Shown here one piece after another: positions 1 to 7,246 of a DNA stretch of 64,000 bases. The stretch's first letter is position 1, and the number at the start of each line of letters is the position of its first letter. Source of the stretch: Rhodopirellula sp. (GTDB lineage: Bacteria > Planctomycetota > Planctomycetia > Pirellulales > Pirellulaceae). The stretch spans positions 1 to 64,000 of the forward strand of contig JAHELS010000002.1 in assembly GCA_024644085.1 (NCBI GenBank), in the 5' to 3' direction. Below the pieces are notes generated by a model, which was not told the origin of the DNA, searched no databases, and saw only the letters and a list, made by a program, of their open reading frames with translations. The translations under genes and the position numbers were made by a program.

Positions 1-1275
1 GATGCCATGGCAAAGGATGGGGTGGTTTTCAACCGTTTCTATGCCAGCGCGCCGGTGTGTTCGCCGACTCGCGCCAGCGTGATGACTGGGCGGCACCCGT
101 TCCGTGTCAACGTGCCGAATCACGGCCACTACTTGCGGCCTCATGAAACCACCATTGCCGAAGCTCTCAAAAGCGCTGGTTACGTCACCGGACATTTCGG
201 CAAATGGCACATCGGTTCGGTCCAGCCTGAGAGTCCAACCAGTCCAGGTGGGGCGGGATTTGACGAATGGCTCTCGGGGCTGAACTTCTTCGACAACGAT
301 CCGTATTTGAGCCGCAACGGAAACTACGAACATCTCAAAGGCCCCGGCACGGTCATCAGCATGGACGCGACGATTGCCTTTTTGAACAGGCACGCTAAGG
401 GCGACAAGCCAATCTTTGCCGTGACCTGGTTTCCGTCGCCTCACGATCCACAGCAAGAACTTCCCCAAGACATGCCGAATGCGGCAACGCTTTACAATGA
501 CGAGACCACCAAGAAGCCCGGTTACTTCCGCGAGATTACGCTGTTGGATCAGCAGATCGGAAAACTGCGGCAGAGTCTGCGCAAGCTCGGCATCGCGGAG
601 AACACCCTGTTGTTTTATTGCAGCGACAACGGCGGCCTGGTCGCAGAGTCTTCCGGAGGTCGAGCCAAAAAAGGCAGTATCTATGAAGGCGGCTTACGTG
701 TTCCCGCCGTCATGGAATGGCCGAGTCAATACACGGCCAAGACAATCGACACGCCAGCCTTCGCGTCCGATCTCTATCCAACGCTCGTTGCCATTGCCGG
801 GGCCACGGTCGACCATCAACCGCGGCTCGACGGCATCGACCTCGCGCCGGTGATTGCCGGCCATCGAACTGAGCGGCCGCCGATGGGATTCTGGCATGGC
901 CATACTCCGGGCCAAGGCACATGGAGTGACCGGATCATCAAAGCACTGCTGGAGGCCAAGCAATCCGGACAACCGAATCCGCATCCCCAGCGGATCCTCA
1001 AAAACGTACAGGCGTTTCCCAGCTTCGGGGCCGACGCGATGCGCGGTCACGCTGCTTGGAACGCCTGGCCGTGGAAGATGCATCGAATCGAAGAGAATGG
1101 AAAGGTCATCTTCGAGCTGTATCAACTCGTCAACGATCCGATGGAGGAGAACGACCTGGGCGCGACCAACGTCAAACGGGTCGCCGCCATGAAGGGGGAA
1201 CTCGAAGCGTGGCAGCGGTCGGTCTTGGCCAGTTGGTCGGGAGCGGATTACAAAACGCGAATCCCGGAGAACTGA
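1..1275 (+). CDS. Cys-type sulfatase, 5' end outside window
   Basis: Secreted sulfatase of the alkaline-phosphatase superfamily, expected to hydrolyse sulfate esters, probably of polysaccharides. The reading frame is open from base 1, so the first visible Met (base 7) is not the start; the signal peptide and first metal-binding aspartates are upstream. The sulfatase signature CSPTR lies at bases 58-72, with the Cys that is converted to formylglycine in this family. GKWHIG follows at about visible residue 66, and the late metal-site motif SDNGG near residue 208 is intact. The C-terminus is complete. It faces the same way as the next operon but is separated from it by about 580 bases. The family is secure; the substrate cannot be told. 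Confidence 0.93.
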   Translation, partial: DAMAKDGVVFNRFYASAPVCSPTRASVMTGRHPFRVNVPNHGHYLRPHETTIAEALKSAGYVTGHFGKWHIGSVQPESPTSPGGAGFDEWLSGLNFFDNDPYLSRNGNYEHLKGPGTVISMDATIAFLNRHAKGDKPIFAVTWFPSPHDPQQELPQDMPNAATLYNDETTKKPGYFREITLLDQQIGKLRQSLRKLGIAENTLLFYCSDNGGLVAESSGGRAKKGSIYEGGLRVPAVMEWPSQYTAKTIDTPAFASDLYPTLVAIAGATVDHQPRLDGIDLAPVIAGHRTERPPMGFWHGHTPGQGTWSDRIIKALLEAKQSGQPNPHPQRILKNVQAFPSFGADAMRGHAAWNAWPWKMHRIEENGKVIFELYQLVNDPMEENDLGATNVKRVAAMKGELEAWQRSVLASWSGADYKTRIPEN

Positions 1276-1303
1276 TGTTGGAAGTCCCCGCGATGTCTGG
1301 TAG

Positions 1304-1432
1304 GAGATTCCCGATGACGAGCCAGTGACCGCGGATACAGATTTCTTACCCCTGCCTGTCACGCGAGAGGCTCTGAAGAAGAAACAGGAGCGCATGCGGC
1401 GTATGCTGGAAAAACGGAAAAAGAAGCCATGA
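1304..1432 (+). pseudogene. Possible decayed gene remnant after the sulfatase
   Basis: A stop-free frame without its own start, ending at TGA 1430-1432, encodes an acidic stretch and then a very basic tail (EALKKKQERMRRMLEKRKKK). A short frame starting with an ATG that overlaps the sulfatase stop (1275) runs 17 codons and ends just before it in another phase. The pair could be one frameshifted small gene or tail fragment. No family was recognised. Confidence is low because the tract is short. Confidence 0.25.
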
Positions 1433-1830
1433 AAAAGACCGCTTCCTCACGCCGCAACCCAAGGGACGAACCGCTATTGAACACTGATAAACGCTGACAA
1501 ATGAATTCGAGAAATTAGCGTTCATAAGCGTGTGTTAACGATTCTTAAAAACACCCGAAACACGGCGTTTATTGACCGGCCAGCTTGGCCGAAGAAGGAC
1601 GTTCGAAGAGCGAACTGGCCGGTAGGGCAAATTCCGCAGATGAAAAGGAGTACAGCGGAAGCAACGGTCTTCGTGAAGACTCTCTCACTCGCCCCACGGT
1701 CCGAGCCTTGGAACTGAAATCCAGGTGAACCAACCGCGAAGGAAACAGCTCGTGATCGCCGGCAGCCAGTGATCTTTCCTCAATGCGCTAGGAAGGACGC
1801 GTTTCTTGACCCTCGGATGTGGCTCCAGTT
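1433..1830. other. Non-coding stretch with two imperfect inverted repeats
   Basis: No convincing gene. An imperfect inverted repeat pairs 1480-1495 (AACACTGATAAACGCT) with 1517-1536. A 9-bp perfect inverted repeat pairs ACCGGCCAG at 1575-1583 with CTGGCCGGT at 1615-1623. A 61-codon frame at 1532-1717 has no coding features and no relatives I recognise. The stretch probably carries the promoter of the downstream operon, but no clear -35/-10 pair could be assigned. Confidence 0.45.
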
Positions 1831-1847
1831 AACATGTCTGACATGTT
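1831..1847. promoter_or_regulatory. 17-bp palindrome, likely FadR-family operator
   Basis: AACATGTC-T-GACATGTT is a perfect inverted repeat with a one-base centre. It lies 5 bases before the GTG start of the FadR-type regulator gene. Regulators of this family bind short palindromes as dimers and often control their own operon, so autoregulation is the simplest reading. The palindrome is seen directly; the regulator-site link is inferred. Confidence 0.6.
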
Positions 1848-1852
1848 GACAC

Positions 1853-2569
1853 GTGCAAATCGAGGATTTCATGCAGATCGAAGCCATTGAGCGGCAGACG
1901 ACGGCGGACTTGGTGGTCCAGCGGATCGCCCGCGTCATCAAAGAGCAGAACCTGTCCGCGGGGGAGCGGCTACCCGGTGAGCATGAATTGGTCGAGCAGC
2001 TCAAGGTGAGTCGACCGGTGCTGCGCGAGGCGCTGGCTCGGTTGCAGAGCATGGGGCTGGTCGACATTCAACGTGGACGCGGCACCTTTGTCGGGAACCG
2101 GACCAGCCTGGCCAACTGCGTGCGGCTGTTGCGATCGGCGGTGACCATCTCGCCGCAGGAACTTCGCTCTTATGCAGAGTTGCGGACGGCGATCGAAGTG
2201 CAGGCCGCGCGACAAGCTGCGGAACTGGCCAGCGACGACGACGTCGCCGAACTGGCTGCCTTGTTGAAGCAGCTTGACGATGAGGACTTGCCGTATCCCG
2301 AAGCGCTGGAAGTGGACTTTCGCTTTCATCGCAAGTTGATCGACATCGCGGGCAATCCGCTGATGCAGAACATGATCGAGGTGATCTATGAGTTTATCTT
2401 GACTCAGATGGTCTGCACCACGCCATCGCAACGCGAGAACGCGTTGGGGCGCAAACTGCACAAGGCGATTCTCCGGGCGATTCGCAACCATGACCCCGAT
2501 GCGGCGGCCAGCGCCATGCGGCAGCACATGCAAGTCGTGCTCGATCGTTTAGCGAGCAACACGCCATGA
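1853..2569 (+). CDS. FadR-family (GntR superfamily, FCD domain) transcriptional regulator
   Basis: Dimeric DNA-binding regulator that normally senses a small organic acid or sugar acid. An N-terminal winged helix-turn-helix (about residues 13-78, with ERLPGEHELVEQLKVSRPVL) is followed by an FCD effector domain (about 100-225). The FCD metal-site pattern is visible as DFRFH and as later histidines in the HKAIL and RQHMQ segments. The GTG start at 1853 follows the palindrome closely; an ATG at 1871 is an alternative. Its stop overlaps the start of the first cytochrome gene by 4 bases (ATGA), so it is cotranscribed and probably controls the long downstream operon. The ligand is unknown. Confidence 0.9.
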   Translation: MQIEDFMQIEAIERQTTADLVVQRIARVIKEQNLSAGERLPGEHELVEQLKVSRPVLREALARLQSMGLVDIQRGRGTFVGNRTSLANCVRLLRSAVTISPQELRSYAELRTAIEVQAARQAAELASDDDVAELAALLKQLDDEDLPYPEALEVDFRFHRKLIDIAGNPLMQNMIEVIYEFILTQMVCTTPSQRENALGRKLHKAILRAIRNHDPDAAASAMRQHMQVVLDRLASNTP

Positions 2570-5500
2570 GCAGACAGAACATCCCTGGGAGCGGCGCAGA
2601 TGCTAACGCTACCCCGAGCGCACTTATAGTGTTCTGGTTCGGCAGCGTGTGGTTGATGAGCCTGTGTTGCTCCGCGATGGCGGCTGACGAGCCGGTTGAT
2701 TTTCGCAAGCAGATCGCGCCGATCTTTGAGCAGCATTGCGTTCGCTGTCATTCGCCGGGGAACAACAAAGGCGATATGTCGCTGGCAACTTTCGATGACC
2801 TGAAGTCGAACGACTACGTCATCGCGGGGGATCCGGACGACAGCTACCTGATTGAATTGGTCACATCGCAGGATGGCGAGCCGCCGGCCATGCCGAAAGA
2901 GGCGAAACCGCTCTCCGACACGGAGGTGGACTTGCTGCGGCAATGGATTGGCCAGGGGGCAAAGTGGCCCGATGGCGTTGTCGTCAAAGAGAAGGCAAAG
3001 GCGGATGCATCGTGGTGGGCCTATCAACCGCTGAAAGTCGCTCGGCACTCTGGTTCGCGTTCCAAGCAATCACCCGACTCCGAGAGTCAGGCTAAGACCA
3101 TCGACGAATTCATTTGGACGAAACTCGCCGAGCAAAACCTGAAGCCAAGTCCGTGTGCCGATCGACGGGCACTCATTCGACGTTTGTCATTCGACCTCCA
3201 CGGGTTGCCGCCGACACCGGAAGCAGTCGAAGCGTTTGTCGAAGACGCTGATCCGAAGGCTTATGAAAAGCTCGTCGATCGGATGTTGGATTCTCCGCAT
3301 TACGGCGAACGCTTTGCCCGACACTGGCTGGATATTGCTCACTACGCCGACACGCACGGCTTTGAACGTGACAAACGGCGAGATAATGCGTGGCGTTATC
3401 GCGACTATGTGATCCGCGCTTTGAATGAAGACAAACCGTACGACCGATTTCTGCAGGAACAAATCGCCGGCGACGTCCTCTGGCCGGACAACGAACAGGC
3501 CGTGATAGCGACTGGGTTTCTCTCGGCTGGTCCTTGGGACTTTGTCGGGCAAGTGGAGACAAGAAGCCCCGTGCTTCGCCGGTCTGCGAGGTCACTCGAT
3601 CTGGACGATATGGCAACACAGGTCATGACCGCCACGATGGCGATGACCATCAATTGCGCAAGGTGTCACGACCACAAGCTCGATCCGATCTCCCAGCGGG
3701 AGTATTACCAGTTGCGAACCGTGTTTGCGGGAGTCAAACGTGAAGATCGAGTGGTCAGTGATGCGGCTCTCAAACAGTACGAGGCACAGAAACAGGAACT
3801 GATCGCTCGACGTAACAGACTCGATTTTGAGAAAGGGCGGCTTGAAGGCGAGGGACTGAATCTTGCGGACATTGTTGGCGGCGGAAACGGACTTGGCACG
3901 GGGACGTATCGCAATGCCATCGACCCACGCAACGCCAAGGTGCAAACCCGAGACTTCGGCAACCTTGGCAATGTGGTGACAAACACATTTTCGTCGTCCG
4001 CGTTCGAGTTCGTCGATGGTGTGTTCGTACCGGACGGAGACAAAGGTAAGGCAGAGATTCCGGTCAGTTCGACGGGCGTTACCGTCACGGGGTTGCCAAA
4101 GACCTCAGGCAACGCGTGGGACATGATTCGCAATGGCCCGGTCGCCAGTCAGCATTCTCCTGAACTGGACGGAATTGACTTCACAAGAGACGGCCACAGT
4201 CTGTTGGGACTGCACGCAAATGCCGGGATCACGTTTGATCTGGCGGCGATGCGCAAAGTAGCTCGACTCTCTGAGTCGAATTCTGAAACGCCCGACTCGG
4301 AGAGTCAGGCTACGTTGCGTTTCACGGCCAAACTCGGGTACTTCGGCGCGGCGGGAAACAACTTTGCCGACGCGTGGGTGTTCGTGGATGGTCGCAAAGT
4401 CGCCGAGTTCCCAAAGCTGCGACGTGCTGATGGTTTACAAAAGATTGATGTTGAACTGCCCGCGTCGGCTCGCTTTCTCACGCTCGTTTCGACCGATGGC
4501 GGCAACGGCTACGGCATGGATCAGATTGGCTTTGGCGATCCGCGAGTGAAACTGGCGTCTCCACCAACGCTAACGAGCGAAGCACGCAAGCGACTCGCTG
4601 AAATCAGAACTCAGCGCGAGCAGATTGAGAAAGATCTTGAGACGCTCGGCCCGCCGCCGCGTTTCTATGGAGTCGTCGCGGAGAAGTCCGTTCCGGAAGT
4701 GAAACTGCTGACGCGCGGCAATCCGGAATCTCCGAGCGGTGACGCGCTGACTCCCGCAGCAATCTCGTCGTTGGCGATGCTCGATTCCGGATTGGGAACG
4801 TTAGAAACCAGTGAAGGAGAACGGCGAGCGGGATTGGCCCGCTGGATTACGCATCCGGACAACCCGCTCGTCCGTCGAGTCATCGTCAATCGTCTGTGGC
4901 AATGGCACTTTGGTACCGGGTTGGTCAATACGCCTAGCGATTTCGGATACGGCGGGGGTCGGCCTTCGCATCCGGAGTTGCTCGACTGGCTCGCGGATGA
5001 ACTGGCGAAGCGGAACTGGTCGCTCAAGGCCATGCATCGGCTGATCGTCACGAGCGAGACTTACAAGCAGGTGAGTAGCGGTGGCTTCCAGCCGCCGGGC
5101 AGTAGCGGAAGTCGTCAAGACTTTCGGCCACATACTGAAAACACTGCCGAAACTCTTGACGAGTTCCGCTACGACAACGCCGCCTCAAAGATCGACGCCG
5201 ATAACCGCCTGCTCTGGCGACAGAATCCACGCCGCATCGAAGCCGAGGCGATTCGCGATTCGGTGTTGTTCGTCAGCGGCAAGCTGAATCCCAAACGCGG
5301 CGGTCCTGGTTTCGAAGATTTCAAATATCAGGATGCCTACGCCCCGATTTATACCTACGTGACTGCCGACGAGCCGGCACTTTGGCGGCGCAGCATTTAT
5401 CGCTACATCGTTCGCACCACACCCGACCGCTTTCTAACAACGCTCGATTGTCCCGATCCAGCCAACCTGACTCCGAAGAGGCTTACCACCACGACGCCTT

Positions 5501-5745
5501 TGCAATCGCTTGCGCTTTACAACAACGACTTCATGCTCCGGCAGGCTCGCTACTTTGCCCAGCGGCTGGAAAAAGAAGCGGGAAAAGACGCGAGCGTACA
5601 AGTTAAACGAGCCTTTGCCTTAGCTTTCGGACGACAGCCGTCCGCCGAGGAAGATCGTCTCGCGACGGATTTCGTGAACAAGCAGGGCCTATTCGCCTTG
5701 TGCCGTTCTCTTTTGAATTCCAATGAGTTCCTTTATGTCGATTGA
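2566..5745 (+). CDS. PSCyt1 / DUF1549 / DUF1553 secreted cytochrome-type protein (type I), three inserted repeats
   Basis: 1059-residue exported protein. A hydrophobic signal segment (about 20-40) precedes a planctomycete cytochrome c-like domain with CVRCH at 58-62. DUF1549 follows (about 150-400), with a second CxxCH (CARCH, 364-368). DUF1553 is C-terminal (about 760-1050). The CxxCH motifs suggest haem attachment, but function is not established for the family. Three palindromic repeats lie in frame: B1 (residues 158-177), B2 (565-583) and K1+A1 (837-869). The last expands a loop that is short in the paralogue at 7243. The gene overlaps the regulator gene by 4 bases and its Tat partner by 23 bases. 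Confidence 0.9.
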   Translation: MSRQNIPGSGADANATPSALIVFWFGSVWLMSLCCSAMAADEPVDFRKQIAPIFEQHCVRCHSPGNNKGDMSLATFDDLKSNDYVIAGDPDDSYLIELVTSQDGEPPAMPKEAKPLSDTEVDLLRQWIGQGAKWPDGVVVKEKAKADASWWAYQPLKVARHSGSRSKQSPDSESQAKTIDEFIWTKLAEQNLKPSPCADRRALIRRLSFDLHGLPPTPEAVEAFVEDADPKAYEKLVDRMLDSPHYGERFARHWLDIAHYADTHGFERDKRRDNAWRYRDYVIRALNEDKPYDRFLQEQIAGDVLWPDNEQAVIATGFLSAGPWDFVGQVETRSPVLRRSARSLDLDDMATQVMTATMAMTINCARCHDHKLDPISQREYYQLRTVFAGVKREDRVVSDAALKQYEAQKQELIARRNRLDFEKGRLEGEGLNLADIVGGGNGLGTGTYRNAIDPRNAKVQTRDFGNLGNVVTNTFSSSAFEFVDGVFVPDGDKGKAEIPVSSTGVTVTGLPKTSGNAWDMIRNGPVASQHSPELDGIDFTRDGHSLLGLHANAGITFDLAAMRKVARLSESNSETPDSESQATLRFTAKLGYFGAAGNNFADAWVFVDGRKVAEFPKLRRADGLQKIDVELPASARFLTLVSTDGGNGYGMDQIGFGDPRVKLASPPTLTSEARKRLAEIRTQREQIEKDLETLGPPPRFYGVVAEKSVPEVKLLTRGNPESPSGDALTPAAISSLAMLDSGLGTLETSEGERRAGLARWITHPDNPLVRRVIVNRLWQWHFGTGLVNTPSDFGYGGGRPSHPELLDWLADELAKRNWSLKAMHRLIVTSETYKQVSSGGFQPPGSSGSRQDFRPHTENTAETLDEFRYDNAASKIDADNRLLWRQNPRRIEAEAIRDSVLFVSGKLNPKRGGPGFEDFKYQDAYAPIYTYVTADEPALWRRSIYRYIVRTTPDRFLTTLDCPDPANLTPKRLTTTTPLQSLALYNNDFMLRQARYFAQRLEKEAGKDASVQVKRAFALAFGRQPSAEEDRLATDFVNKQGLFALCRSLLNSNEFLYVD
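3037..3095. repeat. Palindromic element B1 inside the 2566 gene
   Basis: A diverged copy of family B, about 59 bp, read in frame as VARHSGSRSKQSPDSESQAK, in a linker between the cytochrome domain and DUF1549. The same reading phase is used in B2. Confidence 0.75.
4258..4313. repeat. Palindromic element B2 inside the 2566 gene
   Basis: Starts GTAGCTCGACTCTCTGAGTC and ends GGAGAGTCAGGCTAC, 56 bp. Each arm contains its own hairpin (CGACTC-TCT-GAGTCG and GACTC-GGA-GAGTC). Read in frame as VARLSESNSETPDSESQAT. Confidence 0.88.
5075..5096. repeat. Single REP-like hairpin K1 inside the 2566 gene
   Basis: GTAG, two bases, then GGTGGCT-TCC-AGCCGCC at 5080-5096, a hairpin with one mismatch. Directly upstream of A1; together they expand a DUF1553 loop. 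Confidence 0.65.
5102..5172. repeat. Palindromic element A1 inside the 2566 gene
   Basis: Family A: starts GTAGCGGAAGTCGTCAAGAC and ends CTTGACGAGTTCCGCTAC, 71 bp. Read in frame; the left arm gives SGSRQDFRP. Paralogues lack this stretch. Confidence 0.9.
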
Positions 5746-7246
5746 AATGGCCATGCCCCAACGTAGCGAAAGTCGTCAAGACTTTCGGCCGCGCACCACG
5801 CCGAAACTCTTGACGAGTGTCGCTACCTCGCGACGACAGTTTCTACAAACCGCCGGCGGCGGATTTGGCGGGCTCGCGCTGACGGCGATGCTGAGCGGCG
5901 AAGGGCGTGCGCAGGACTCTTATGAATCACGGGCGCATCATGCCCCGAAAGCTCGGCGCGTTATCCAGATTTTCTGTCCCGGAGGAATGAGCCAGGTTGA
6001 CACCTACGATCACAAGCCGGAACTCGAAAAGCGAAACGGAACGCCGTTTGATCCCGACGGCAAACTGCAGTTCTTCGCTTCCAAGCCCGGCAGCTGTCGC
6101 GGTAGTCACTGGAAGTTCCGTCAGCACGGGCAGTCCGGGTTGTGGATGAGCGATCTGTTTCCCAAGCTCGCCACTTGCGTCGACGACATGGCGTTCATTT
6201 ACTCGATGCACAGCAAGACCGCGTTGCACGGCCCGGCGTGCTTCATGATGAACACCGGATTCACACTGCCCGGTTTCCCAAGCATGGGATCGTGGGTGAC
6301 GTATGGACTTGGCAGCGAAGCCGATGACCTGCCAGCGTTTGTCGTGTTGCCGGACCCGCGAGGACTTCCGCCGGGCGGCATCATCAACTGGGGAGCCGGC
6401 TTTCTACCCGCTGAGCATCAGGCTACAACGCTTGATACGACGAATCCGAAACAACCCATCGCCGACCTGTTTCCACCAGATGATGTTTCGGAAGTCACGC
6501 CGGCAGCGGATCAGGCGGGTCTGGACTTTCTGCAGAAGCTCAACCGTCTGCATCGGGAAACTCGCAGTGGCGACAGTGAACTCGACGCCCGCATCAAGGC
6601 GTATGAAATGGCGGCGCGTCTGCAGCTCAGCGCGCCCGAAGTGACCGACCTGAGCAAAGAGACCGCCGCGACAAGACAACTCTACAACATCGACGACGCC
6701 GAAATCGGCCCGTTCGGCCGACAGTGTTTACTGGCCAGGCGACTCGTACAGCGCGGCGTGCGTTTCGTGCAGATCTATTGTGGAGCCGAGAACACGACGG
6801 CCAAGAAGATTCGCCCGAACTGGGACAGTCATGAAGATCTGACTCGCGATCACGGCTATTGGGGAGCTGTGCTGGATACCGGCGCTTCGGCACTGCTCAA
6901 AGACTTGAAGCAACGGGGCATGCTCGACGACACGCTGGTCATCTGCACGACGGAGTTTGGTCGTCAGCCGGCCGCTCAGGGCGGCGGGGGAAAGGGCCGA
7001 GACCACAATGCGGGCGCTTTCACGGCATGGCTTGCCGGCGGCGGTATCAAAGGCGGAGTCGGTTACGGGGCAACCGATGAGCTCGGGTACAAGGCCGTCG
7101 AGAATCCAAGCTACAGCTACGACTTGCACGCAACAGCACTGCATCTGCTGGGCGTCGATCACACGCGGCTGACGTTCTATCACAATGGAATCCAGCGACG
7201 GCTGACGGATGTTCACGGGCATTTAGTCAGGGAGATTCTTGCGTGA
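5723..7246 (+). CDS. DUF1501 family protein, Tat-exported, partner of the 2566 gene
   Basis: DUF1501 proteins belong to the alkaline phosphatase/sulfatase-like superfamily and always accompany DUF1549/1553 proteins in planctomycetes; the reaction is unknown. Twin-arginine motif SRRQFL at 36-41 is followed by a hydrophobic stretch to about residue 63. Family motifs seen: DTYDHKPE, a metal-site-like GRDHN near residue 425, and C-terminal DVHGH. Residues 14-35 are encoded by repeat A2, which separates the start codon from the Tat signal. ATG 5723 is the longest choice; 5735, 5747 and 5753 are in-frame alternatives, and 5747 avoids the overlap with the upstream gene. Confidence 0.88.
   Translation: MSSFMSIEMAMPQRSESRQDFRPRTTPKLLTSVATSRRQFLQTAGGGFGGLALTAMLSGEGRAQDSYESRAHHAPKARRVIQIFCPGGMSQVDTYDHKPELEKRNGTPFDPDGKLQFFASKPGSCRGSHWKFRQHGQSGLWMSDLFPKLATCVDDMAFIYSMHSKTALHGPACFMMNTGFTLPGFPSMGSWVTYGLGSEADDLPAFVVLPDPRGLPPGGIINWGAGFLPAEHQATTLDTTNPKQPIADLFPPDDVSEVTPAADQAGLDFLQKLNRLHRETRSGDSELDARIKAYEMAARLQLSAPEVTDLSKETAATRQLYNIDDAEIGPFGRQCLLARRLVQRGVRFVQIYCGAENTTAKKIRPNWDSHEDLTRDHGYWGAVLDTGASALLKDLKQRGMLDDTLVICTTEFGRQPAAQGGGGKGRDHNAGAFTAWLAGGGIKGGVGYGATDELGYKAVENPSYSYDLHATALHLLGVDHTRLTFYHNGIQRRLTDVHGHLVREILA
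5763..5826. repeat. Palindromic element A2 in the N-terminus of the 5723 gene
   Basis: Family A, 64 bp, GTAGCGAAAGTCGTC to GAGTGTCGCTAC. Translated in the same phase as A1 and A4 (SESRQDFRP). It lies between the start codon and the Tat signal. Confidence 0.88.

Noticed and set aside
694-1395. 233-codon minus-strand frame over the sulfatase end
   Set aside because: Antisense to the sulfatase; no domain and improbable composition.
1532-1717. 61-codon frame in the first intergenic region
   Set aside because: No signal, domain or ribosome-binding site; overlaps a small inverted repeat.
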